From Lentisphaeria bacterium (GTDB taxonomy: Bacteria > Verrucomicrobiota > Lentisphaeria > Oligosphaerales > PUNB01), in assembly GCA_007133055.1 (NCBI GenBank), contig SLNM01000331.1, positions 1 through 6,389 on the forward strand: a stretch of 6,389 nt of DNA. The letters run 5' to 3'. Below, piece by piece: positions 1 to 6,381 of the stretch; the first letter of the stretch is position 1, and every line of letters begins with the position of its first letter. The notes under the pieces are model-generated. The model saw only the letters and a program-made list of their open reading frames with translations, had not been told where the DNA came from and did no database searches. The translations under genes were made by a program, and so were the position numbers.

Positions 1-1
1 A

Positions 2-289
2 GGAGGTCGGCAGCAGCGTCAGATACAGGCGATAATCGAGGCTGCCGAAAGGTTGTTTCTGGCCGATATTGAAATAGATTCCATTCGTCAGTTTATGTTT
101 GAATGTCAAAATCAACAATTGCGCCGCATGGAGACATTTCGGGCGGCGGATTTCTGGATCGGGAGAAAAAAAGCGGGAGTTGATGAAGCCACCGTCATCG
201 ACCAGCTTCGACAAATGCTGGAAAGCAAGCCAGCCTCCGACCCTGTTCCGCGGCGGCGGCGCCGGCACCGACAAAATCAACATAGATGA
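2..289 (+). CDS. Probable 3' end of an unrecognised gene (partial at window edge)
   Basis: A frame open from the left edge runs to a TGA at 287-289 and gives about 95 residues. I do not recognise the family. The product looks soluble, helical and charged: an amphipathic stretch (RQIQAIIEAAERLF), then more Glu/Asp/Arg/Gln-rich helix, ending in a basic tail (PRRRRRHRQNQHR) that could bind nucleic acid or simply be disordered. The only in-frame starts seen are weak (TTG at 53), so the true start is probably outside the window. By my hand count about 60% of codons begin with a purine, as expected of a coding frame. The antisense frame in register is also open to the edge but has a less coding-like pattern and no ribosome binding site before its ATG at 283. 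The gene converges with the transporter ending at 405. Whether it is real is uncertain. Confidence 0.45.
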   Translation, partial: GGRQQRQIQAIIEAAERLFLADIEIDSIRQFMFECQNQQLRRMETFRAADFWIGRKKAGVDEATVIDQLRQMLESKPASDPVPRRRRRHRQNQHR

Positions 290-404
290 CCAACAGACTT
301 CGATCTGGTCTGATTTACCCTTTTATCGGTGGACGCTTACGGCGACCGGTTCTTTCTTTCGGCAAGCTCGCGACAGAGTTCACCAGCGGGTTACGCATCA
401 ATCA

Positions 405-2693
405 CTAACCCTGGGCGGTTTCGGTGAAGATACGGCTGAAGTCGATCTTCTCGGCCGCCATGACCATGGCGGCGGGTGGCAGCCCCTCCGTGTTGCGCAG
501 CAGCCCGGCATAGTAGTCCGCGTAGCTCTCCACCGATTCGTCCGGCTCCGGATGACGGATGCCAAGAAAAACCAGGTCCGCGCCCTGCGAGTGCTCGCGA
601 ATTTGCTCGAACAAATTATCCCGGCACCGGACAATGACCGAGGGCACGGCCCGAACCCGGATGCCGGCGATATACTCACGCAATTTCTCCTCGGTGCCGG
701 CAATTGCCTTTTCATTTTCAACAATCGTATTCAATTGCATCCGCCCCTGCCGCCAGCCCTTGCTGGTAGTCAGCAAATGGGCCAAAGCCAACATAAAACC
801 AAGGTTTTCCTGCTGACCTCCCCACCATACGTCAATCCGGGCGCCGGCCGCCAGTGCCTGCTCGGTTTCGCCCTCCCGGACAACCACCATATTCAAATTA
901 TTATGCCAGCCTGCGCAAATCAGCTCGGAAAAATCGCGGTAGTTCTCCTTATGCTCGGTCTCACCTATCAGCAGAGTGTTGGGTTTTATTGGCCCGAATC
1001 CATAGTTGACGGCCAGCTTTACGGCGCCCCGCAATGGTTTATCCGCGCCATAAACCTTGGCCAGCCCGCTGATTTGCTGCTTTTCCAAGAAGTCGGCGAG
1101 CCTCTTTTCCAGCCCGATGCGTCGCTCCGACGTGGTTTTCTCCGGAACCATCGCGGCGACCGTCAGCAGTCCGCGGTCCTGCGAAATCGCACCGGCCAAC
1201 TCGATCAGGTACCAGCGGCGGGTCGGGTTGCCGCTTAGGACCAGGATGTTTGGTTTCCAATTGCGCTCGTCGATCCCGATGCGGGCCAGCGTATAAATGG
1301 CGTGCTGCGCCGCCTGCATCAGCAGGCCACGACGTATGTCACCCCAGCGAGCTTTCAATTTTCGCTGCTTCATTCCCCAGTAAATGGCCGCAACCAGCAC
1401 CAGCGCAATAACGGTGGCGCCGGCGTTGATCATGAGCATGACGGCAAAACAACCCAGGCAGCCAAGCACCGACAAAGGCCATGGCACCTTGAACGAAGGC
1501 CGCCATGAAGGCGGGCGAATGAGCTGTTCAAGGCCGGCTGAAACATTCAGCAGGCCATAGGAGGTGAGAAAGAACATGGACAGGATCGGCGCGATCAGAT
1601 TAAGATCTCCAAGAACGAGTCCGACCAAGGCAAGGGCGGTGGAGAAAAGCATGGCCATTCTGGGTTCATTCTTCGATCCGTAACCGCGTCCGAACACGGA
1701 CGGCACAATCCGGTCCCGGGCCAATGCCTGCAAAGTGCGCGGAGCACCCAGAATCGCCCCCATCGCACTGGACAAAGCGGCCGCCCAGATACCCGCCACC
1801 ACCGCATGACGCCAACGGGCGACACGGCTGACAATCAACAGGTCGTCGACCAGCAACTGACGATCGAGCTGACCATCGCCAGTACGCGCAAACCAGAAAA
1901 GAAACAGAGGGATCAGAAGATAGACAAGGAAACCACAAAGTACGGCGGCAAGCGTACCGCGCGGCAATGCCCGCGACGGATTCTTCAGGTCGCCGGACAT
2001 GGAAATGCCCGCCTCGATACCGGTAACGGCGGGGAAAAAGACCGCGAAAACCACCCAGAACGGCTGCAGCCTCGGTGCTGCGGCGGTCGCTGCCGACTCC
2101 ACTCCTGCCCCCGGCGCCACCGGCGAACCCAGAAAAAAACTGACCAATGCGACACCGATGGCGGCCATCACCACGAACTGGGTTTTCAAGGCCAGATCGG
2201 CTGAGAGAATGGCGATAAGAGTAAGCACAGCCAGGGTTCCCAGAGCGACCGTTCTATAGTCCCAATGAGGAAATACATCGGTAAGCGATTCAGAAAAACC
2301 GGCAATGTAAAAGGCGATCCCCAAAGCCTGCGCCATGAACAGGGGCAGGCCGATCGCAGCTCCTGGCTCGACCCCGAGCGAACGGGAAATAATGAAATAA
2401 GCACCGCCGCCCTCGATCCTTCGGTTGGTCGCCAGCGCGCTCATCGACAGGGCGGTCAGGAAAGTGATGCTGCACGACATGACGACAATCAGCAAGGTCA
2501 GCGGCAGGCCAACATTGCCCAGCACCCAGCCGAAGCGCAAAAACATCACCACCCCGAGAATGGTCAGAATACTGGGAGTGAACACCCCCTTGAAAGCACC
2601 GAACTGATGCCCCATCCCGGGTGATGGCTCGGCGGTTTTTTCGCCCTTGCCAGAGTTTGCCTTAGAGTGATTGGCCCCACCGACCCTGTTCAT
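405..2693 (-). CDS. SLC12-like (cation-chloride cotransporter family) permease of the APC superfamily
   Basis: This 762-residue inner-membrane protein has the layout of the SLC12 (Na-K-Cl / K-Cl cotransporter) branch of the APC superfamily. After a short polar N-terminus (about 1-33) come about 12 hydrophobic segments between residues 36 and 440, then a soluble C-terminal domain (about 441-762). SLC12-like stretches include GVVMFLRFGWVLGN in the first helix, EGGGAYFIISRSLG (94-107), FFPAVTGIEAGISMSGDLKNP (in 219-239), SSAMGAILGAPRTLQALARD (308-327), and in the soluble domain KPNILVLSGNP (480-490) and KPNTLLIG (570-577). The long N-terminal regulatory region of the animal proteins is absent. 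ATG at 2693 is chosen because AAGG lies about seven bases upstream and the helix pattern begins just after it. Family knowledge suggests coupled chloride/cation movement, but an amino-acid or other APC substrate cannot be excluded. It is the last minus-strand gene here and is probably transcribed apart from the kinase 106 bases upstream. Confidence 0.85.
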   Translation of the reverse strand: MNRVGGANHSKANSGKGEKTAEPSPGMGHQFGAFKGVFTPSILTILGVVMFLRFGWVLGNVGLPLTLLIVVMSCSITFLTALSMSALATNRRIEGGGAYFIISRSLGVEPGAAIGLPLFMAQALGIAFYIAGFSESLTDVFPHWDYRTVALGTLAVLTLIAILSADLALKTQFVVMAAIGVALVSFFLGSPVAPGAGVESAATAAAPRLQPFWVVFAVFFPAVTGIEAGISMSGDLKNPSRALPRGTLAAVLCGFLVYLLIPLFLFWFARTGDGQLDRQLLVDDLLIVSRVARWRHAVVAGIWAAALSSAMGAILGAPRTLQALARDRIVPSVFGRGYGSKNEPRMAMLFSTALALVGLVLGDLNLIAPILSMFFLTSYGLLNVSAGLEQLIRPPSWRPSFKVPWPLSVLGCLGCFAVMLMINAGATVIALVLVAAIYWGMKQRKLKARWGDIRRGLLMQAAQHAIYTLARIGIDERNWKPNILVLSGNPTRRWYLIELAGAISQDRGLLTVAAMVPEKTTSERRIGLEKRLADFLEKQQISGLAKVYGADKPLRGAVKLAVNYGFGPIKPNTLLIGETEHKENYRDFSELICAGWHNNLNMVVVREGETEQALAAGARIDVWWGGQQENLGFMLALAHLLTTSKGWRQGRMQLNTIVENEKAIAGTEEKLREYIAGIRVRAVPSVIVRCRDNLFEQIREHSQGADLVFLGIRHPEPDESVESYADYYAGLLRNTEGLPPAAMVMAAEKIDFSRIFTETAQG

Positions 2694-2786
2694 AGCAACG
2701 CCTTAGCCTGAATGCTGGCCAGATGTCTCTTTTCAGAACTCACTTGTACGCGCAAATAGAACGCCCTGTCTAATCCCCGAATCCGT

Positions 2787-2817
2787 GAATAAAAGCCCGC
2801 TACCGCCTGACCCGGGC
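2787..2817 (-). terminator. Weak candidate intrinsic terminator at the end of the sugar kinase gene
   Basis: Read on the minus strand, GCCCG (2813-2817) pairs with CGGGC (2795-2799) across a 13-base loop and is followed by TTTTATT. The 5' arm lies in the last kinase codons and the stop codon is in the loop. The stem has only five pairs and the T tract is short, so termination may be partial, leaving some read-through into the transporter gene. Confidence 0.35.
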
Positions 2818-3876
2818 GTTGCCGGACCAAATGCTCCAAATCTGCTCTTCGTCGGCGGGCTGGGCATAGTCGGTCAGCAGGGTGGTGACCAACGCTCCGG
2901 AGGCCCAGCCAAACTGAATCCATTTCTCGGCCGGCCACCCCTTAAGTATTGCGTACAGCATGCCGCCGACAAAGCCGTCGCCGCCGCCAATTCGGTCCAG
3001 CACCGTGATTTCCCGGGGCTCGACCACGTGCCAGTTGTCACCCTCGGCCATAACCGCGCCCCACATGTGAGCATTGGCGCTGATCACTTCGCGCAGGGTA
3101 TTGGCGAACACCCGCACCCCCGGAAAAGCCTTCCGGGCATGACCGATCATTTCCTTGAATCCGTCAATTTTGGCGGCCAAATCCTTGCCGCCCGCCTCCG
3201 GCCCCGGCAGGTCGAGACATAGCTGGAAATCCTCTTCGTTGCCGATCAGAACATCGGAAATTCCGGCGATCTCAGTGAAGATGTCATGCAACTGCCGCTC
3301 GCGTCCCTGCCAGAAGGAGGCGCGATGATTAAGATCGAAGGATATCTTGGTTCCATGCTTTTTCGCCGCCCGCGCCAGTTCCAGGCAAAACTTGCCGGTT
3401 TCCGGGGAAAGCGCCCCGATCAGCCCGGAAAGATGAATCAACTGTACTTTCTCACGGCCAAAAATGCGGTCCAGGTCAAAATCCTCGATCGCGAGACTCC
3501 GACCAACTTCACCGGCCCGGTCGTTGTGGACCCGCGGACCACGGGAACCATAGCCGCGGTCCGCCAGATTGAACTGGTGGCGATAGCCCCAAGGCCCGCC
3601 CTGGGGAACCTCCGGGCCTTCGCAGTCCATGCGACGGCCTGCAAGATTGTCCCTGATCATGCGAGAAATTGGACTGCCGGCCACAAATTTGGTCAGCACC
3701 TTGACCGGCAAACCAAGATAGGACGATACGCTGGCCACATTGGATTCGGCACTGGTCACCTGAATGCGAAAAGTCTCGCTGCAATGAAAAGGCTGGCCCT
3801 CGACGGGAGTGAAGCGGACTCCCATGCTAGTGGGAACCAACAATGAATAACGACAGTCTGATTTTAGCTCCAGCAT
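2800..3876 (-). CDS. PfkB-family sugar kinase, 2-keto-3-deoxygluconate kinase (KdgK)-like
   Basis: The 358-residue protein is a cytoplasmic ATP-dependent sugar kinase of the ribokinase/PfkB fold. The C-terminal signature DRIGGGDGF (294-302) carries the presumed catalytic base Asp300 and the glycine anion hole. DLNHRASFW (181-189) matches the D-N-R-LW motif of 2-keto-3-deoxygluconate kinases, and NEED (213-216) is the usual acidic ATP/Mg region. The N-terminal part (SMGVRFTP, SAESNVASVSSYLGLPVKV) fits the sugar-binding region, though it departs from the textbook first PfkB signature. KDG phosphorylation is the best guess; the substrate is not proven. ATG at 3876 is preferred because AGGAG sits 10 bases upstream (3887-3891). 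The same frame extends upstream only by reading through the tRNA-Leu gene, which is not protein coding. No other sugar-acid catabolic gene is visible nearby. Confidence 0.85.
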   Translation of the reverse strand: MLELKSDCRYSLLVPTSMGVRFTPVEGQPFHCSETFRIQVTSAESNVASVSSYLGLPVKVLTKFVAGSPISRMIRDNLAGRRMDCEGPEVPQGGPWGYRHQFNLADRGYGSRGPRVHNDRAGEVGRSLAIEDFDLDRIFGREKVQLIHLSGLIGALSPETGKFCLELARAAKKHGTKISFDLNHRASFWQGRERQLHDIFTEIAGISDVLIGNEEDFQLCLDLPGPEAGGKDLAAKIDGFKEMIGHARKAFPGVRVFANTLREVISANAHMWGAVMAEGDNWHVVEPREITVLDRIGGGDGFVGGMLYAILKGWPAEKWIQFGWASGALVTTLLTDYAQPADEEQIWSIWSGNARVRR

Positions 3877-3886
3877 TGGGTCAATT

Positions 3887-3891
3887 CTCCT
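3887..3891 (-). promoter_or_regulatory. Ribosome binding site of the sugar kinase
   Basis: On the minus strand AGGAG (within GCAAAGGAG) lies 10 bases before the ATG at 3876. It decides the start: the longer open frame would begin inside the tRNA gene and has no ribosome binding site. Confidence 0.75.
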
Positions 3892-3908
3892 TTGCTTGAC
3901 AGTTCGTT

Positions 3909-3993
3909 TGGTACGAGAGGGGGGATTCGAACCCCCACGGGTCACCCCACTGGATCCTAAATCCAGCGCGTCTGCCAGTTCCGCCACTCTCGC
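3909..3993 (-). tRNA. tRNA-Leu, anticodon UAG, with encoded CCA
   Basis: The 85-base cloverleaf reads on the minus strand. The acceptor arm GCGAGAG (3987-3993) pairs with CTCTCGT (3913-3919), leaving a G-U first pair, followed by A73 and a genomically encoded CCA (3909-3911). The D-arm region carries TGGCGGAACTGGCAGACGC, the anticodon stem-loop is CTGGA-TTTAGGA-TCCAG with anticodon TAG, a variable arm GTGGGGTGACCC follows, and the T-arm is GGGGGTTCGAATCCCCC. The size and variable arm are typical of leucine tRNA. UAG reads CUN leucine codons. The gene lies 32 bases upstream of the kinase start with no visible terminator between, so the two may share a transcript that is cut by RNase P and 3' processing. 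Confidence 0.97.
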
Positions 3994-4001
3994 TTTGTTT
4001 A

Positions 4002-4015
4002 CAACCCGTCGGTTG
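4002..4015 (-). other. Small hairpin in the tRNA leader
   Basis: CAACC (4002-4006) and GGTTG (4011-4015) form a perfect five-pair inverted repeat with a four-base loop, eight bases before the mature 5' end of tRNA-Leu. It may be a leader structure or chance. I found no convincing -35/-10 pair for the tRNA in the spacer 3994-4088. Confidence 0.3.
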
Positions 4016-4088
4016 CAAGCGCTATTCTCTGAACAAGGGAAACCGGTTCCTTCTCACGATTGAATTGATGGAGATGCGAAAGATCAAG

Positions 4089-4138
4089 GAAAAAAACAAA
4101 GGCGTGCGGACTTTTTTTTTGCAAAAACCGTTCGCCTT
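4089..4138 (-). terminator. Intrinsic terminator of the histidine kinase gene
   Basis: On the minus strand, 43 bases after the kinase stop, AAGGCG (4133-4138) pairs with CGCCTT (4099-4104). The stem continues after a small internal mismatch through CGG/CCG (4128-4130 with 4107-4109). A T-rich tail, TGTTTTTTT, follows. The loop contains a second palindrome, TTTTTGCAAAAA (4116-4127). Its position and polarity fit termination of the histidine kinase transcript before the tRNA gene. Confidence 0.75.
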
Positions 4139-4181
4139 AATCTTTCTCCCTAACCTTGATCATTTTGATTGCGAACAGGCA

Positions 4182-6170
4182 TCAAGCCTGGACAACCGGC
4201 AGACTCAGCACAAAGCAGATGCCCTTTCCGCCGGGCGCGGCCCGACATTCCAGGTCGCCGCCCAGATCGCGCATGATCTGCCGGGCGATACTCAAGCCAA
4301 GCCCGCTGCCAGGCTGCTCGGCGCTCAGGGAATCGTCGAGCCGATAAAACTTTTGAAAAATTCTTTTCCGTTCGCGCTTCGGAATACCCGGTCCCCAGTC
4401 CCTGAATTCAACCAGTGCCCGACCCCGCCGGTCGATTCGGCCGCAAATATGCAGGCGTCCGCCGTCGGCTCCATACTTTAAGGTATTGTCGATAATATTC
4501 AAGATCACCTGCTCCAGAGCGTCAGGATCAAGATGAGTCCTGGGAAAGGCATCGGCGAACTCCCGGGTCACCGTTATTCCGACCGACTGCAAGCGTTCCT
4601 CCTGGTCCCTGACAATTCGCTCCATCATTGTCGGCAGATCAAGCCAGTCCCGGCGATATTCCTTTTTTCCCTGCTCCAGGCGCCCGAAGTTCAAGACATT
4701 GTTGACCAACCGTGTCAGGCGCTGACTCTCTCTGGCAATGATTCCCAGGTACTGCCCGCGCCGCTCCTTTTCCGCAACCCTGCCATCGGCCAGCAGTTCG
4801 GCGAACATACGGATGCTGGTCAGCGGTGTTTTCAGTTCGTGCGAGACATTGGAGACAAATGAGGTCTTGCGCTGGGCGTCCCGCATATTGTGGCAGGCCT
4901 GCCACAGGAGCAGAGAACCGCCTGAAACAATGGCTGCGACCAGAATGGCGGCCATGACCAGGGCCAGGGCGAGAAAGGAGCCGGCCTCGCTCAGCTCCGC
5001 GCCGCGCCCGGCTCTGACCGCCACCTGCCAGTTTGGCAGATAAACCCCGGCCGGCACCCGCAGCAGGGTTTGCAGTTCATTGTATTCTCCGCCATTGCCG
5101 CCGACGGTTTGATGCACCACCTGGTCGCGCCCGTCAAGCAGGGCGAAAACCGCTGCGTTGTCCCGGTGGTCGGGGAGCAAACCAGCCAGCCGTGCCAGCA
5201 ATGCCGTGGTCTCCACCTCGATTCCGGCAATTGTTTCTGAGTCCTGCCGCTGCCAGACCAGCAGGTGCAGGGTGTTTTCGGAAAACCAGGGAATGCAGCC
5301 GCCCTCGTCAGCAGCAGCAGGGAAGGCCGGGCGCAGTCTTTCCTCGCCAACCACAGGCGCCTCTGCCAATGCCTCCGCACGCCCGAGCATAAAATCCGCA
5401 TCGCGATGATCTCGGCCAGGCGGCAAAGCCCGCCGGGCGCGCGCCACCTCCCCAGCCACATCACCGGGGATGCCAGCGGGCTTGTCCGCGTCAATTTCGG
5501 CAGCCTCGAAAACCATAGGCTCTTCCTGGGCAAGTCCCTCCATCGGCAGCGGCGGCGGCGCAGCCGCCGACGGTGGAGGGCGGCGGGAAACCTCCCATAA
5601 TTCGCGGCGGGCCATTTGCTGCCGCGTATAGATGTCGGCAGAAGGCTCCGGCGCCAAACTCGAGTCCAAGTCCGGCAATGGCTCCTCTTCCGGCATGTCC
5701 GCCAGGCCAGGGGCGGCAAGGGGGGAGGGCGCGGCTTCGGCAGTGTCGGCCAAACCCAAAGTCACCTGTCTCCACGCCGTTTCGCCGGTGAACAGCCGTT
5801 GATAGCGATGGATAAACAGCTCTTCCTCACGATTGCCGGGATGCTGCGGCGGTGGAATCCGCAGGCCGTCCTCCGAGTGCCAGACAAAAACATTGCGAAT
5901 CAGCGGGTTGTCACGCTGCCAGCGGCGCAGTTCCAGTTCCCGGGTGGCAGGCAGGAGATGTCTCAACTGATCACGGAGGTTGTCAGTGACCTCAACCACT
6001 GCCAGCTCGACTGACTGAGCCGCAGTTCGAGCCCGGCTTTCGAGAGTCGCCAGAGCATCGAGCCGCAACCGTTCATGCTCATGTCTGAGCAGACGAAAAG
6101 CAAAGCTGCCGATAACCATTGCTGGAATGATGATCAGCAGCCAGTAGAAGATGAAGATTTTAATTCTCAT
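4182..6170 (-). CDS. Membrane-bound sensor histidine kinase with a Pro/Ala-rich insertion in its sensor region
   Basis: The 662-residue protein is a two-component sensor kinase. A first membrane helix (about 4-27) and a second (about 398-424) bracket a large extracytoplasmic region. A HisKA dimerisation domain follows with H-box SHELKTPL (phospho-acceptor His444), then an HATPase_c domain with N-box NIIDN (558-562), G1 DWGPGIP (591-597), F-box FQKFYR (605-610) and G2 GSGLGLSI (621-628). All residues needed for ATP binding and autophosphorylation appear intact. No HAMP or PAS domain is evident between the second helix and the H-box, which are only about 20 residues apart. Residues about 143-236 are low-complexity, rich in Pro, Ala and Glu, and separate two more ordered halves of the sensor. 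The ATG at 6170 directly begins the first membrane helix; the ribosome binding site is weak (AGG about five bases upstream). No response regulator is in the window. The signal sensed is unknown. Confidence 0.93.
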   Translation of the reverse strand: MRIKIFIFYWLLIIIPAMVIGSFAFRLLRHEHERLRLDALATLESRARTAAQSVELAVVEVTDNLRDQLRHLLPATRELELRRWQRDNPLIRNVFVWHSEDGLRIPPPQHPGNREEELFIHRYQRLFTGETAWRQVTLGLADTAEAAPSPLAAPGLADMPEEEPLPDLDSSLAPEPSADIYTRQQMARRELWEVSRRPPPSAAAPPPLPMEGLAQEEPMVFEAAEIDADKPAGIPGDVAGEVARARRALPPGRDHRDADFMLGRAEALAEAPVVGEERLRPAFPAAADEGGCIPWFSENTLHLLVWQRQDSETIAGIEVETTALLARLAGLLPDHRDNAAVFALLDGRDQVVHQTVGGNGGEYNELQTLLRVPAGVYLPNWQVAVRAGRGAELSEAGSFLALALVMAAILVAAIVSGGSLLLWQACHNMRDAQRKTSFVSNVSHELKTPLTSIRMFAELLADGRVAEKERRGQYLGIIARESQRLTRLVNNVLNFGRLEQGKKEYRRDWLDLPTMMERIVRDQEERLQSVGITVTREFADAFPRTHLDPDALEQVILNIIDNTLKYGADGGRLHICGRIDRRGRALVEFRDWGPGIPKRERKRIFQKFYRLDDSLSAEQPGSGLGLSIARQIMRDLGGDLECRAAPGGKGICFVLSLPVVQA

Positions 6171-6207
6171 CTAGCCTGATTAATTCATGCGAATTCGGCC
6201 ATGCGCC

Positions 6208-6213
6208 ATTATA
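6208..6213 (-). promoter_or_regulatory. Candidate -10 box for the histidine kinase
   Basis: Reading on the minus strand, a perfect TATAAT lies here in a strongly AT-rich patch. A start about seven bases further on would give a leader of about 30 bases before the ATG at 6170. No good -35 hexamer stands at 16-18 bases (for example CTGTAT), so the promoter may be weak or need an activator. The plus strand also shows TATAAT at 6218-6223, so direction is not certain. Confidence 0.4.
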
Positions 6214-6226
6214 TATTTATAATCAA

Positions 6227-6247
6227 CAGGATACAGATATTGTCCTG
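6227..6247. promoter_or_regulatory. Candidate operator-like palindrome
   Basis: CAGGATA (6227-6233) and TGTCCTG (6241-6247) form seven pairs, one of them G-T, around a seven-base centre. The 21-base dyad sits where the -35 region would be for the TATAAT at 6208-6213, a usual place for a regulator site. The binding protein is unknown. Confidence 0.35.
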
Positions 6248-6309
6248 AAAAATCTGATTTGTCACTAATTGCATGGCCGAATTTCGCACCCGAGGGGCGG
6301 CCAATTTCA

Positions 6310-6381
6310 CCGCATCCTGCCACGAGCCATCGCCTTGCGGTAGAATGCCACAGCTGCGGCTTGTCTCGTGGCAGCCTGCGG
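6310..6381. repeat. Palindromic intergenic element, possible dispersed repeat
   Basis: CCGCATCCTGCCACGAG (6310-6326) matches the reverse complement of CTCGTGGCAGCCTGCGG (6365-6381) at 15 of 17 positions, including a perfect run of ten. The 38-base centre holds another near palindrome, GCCACAGCTGCGGC (about 6347-6360). The structure resembles REP/BIME-like or MITE-like intergenic elements. Several frames are open through it on both strands, which is common for GC-rich palindromes and not taken as coding. Copy number cannot be judged from this window. Confidence 0.55.

Larger units (their letters stand above)
6188..6288. repeat. Long inverted repeat bracketing the promoter region of the histidine kinase
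   Basis: TGCGAATTCGGCCATGC (6188-6204) is repeated in inverted form as GCATGGCCGAATTTCGCA (6271-6288), differing by a single extra base. The arms are 17-18 bases and enclose 66 bases of AT-rich DNA that hold the candidate -10 box and a smaller palindrome. It could be a pair of operator half-sites, the terminal repeats of a very small non-coding mobile element (no clear target duplication seen), or a transcribed stem. Confidence 0.7.

Noticed and set aside
1..283. Open minus-strand frame from an ATG at 283 running off the left edge
   Set aside because: It is exactly in register with the plus-strand frame, has no ribosome binding site and has less coding-like codon positions. It is probably an antisense shadow, though not with certainty.
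294..312. CAGAC/GTCTG hairpin followed by a T-containing stretch after the plus-strand partial gene
   Set aside because: It has only five pairs around a nine-base loop and no continuous T run, too weak to call a terminator.
99..1238. Long plus-strand open frame across the end of the transporter gene
   Set aside because: It lies antisense to the well-supported transporter and has a low-information composition with no recognisable domain.
3874..3987. N-terminal extension of the sugar kinase starting at an ATG at 3987
   Set aside because: The extra residues are a translation of the tRNA-Leu gene and its spacer. The start at 3876 has a proper ribosome binding site.
4991..5719. Long second minus-strand frame within the histidine kinase gene
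   Set aside because: It is a +1-type shadow of the kinase in GC-rich DNA; its Arg/Trp/Cys-rich product has no recognisable motifs.
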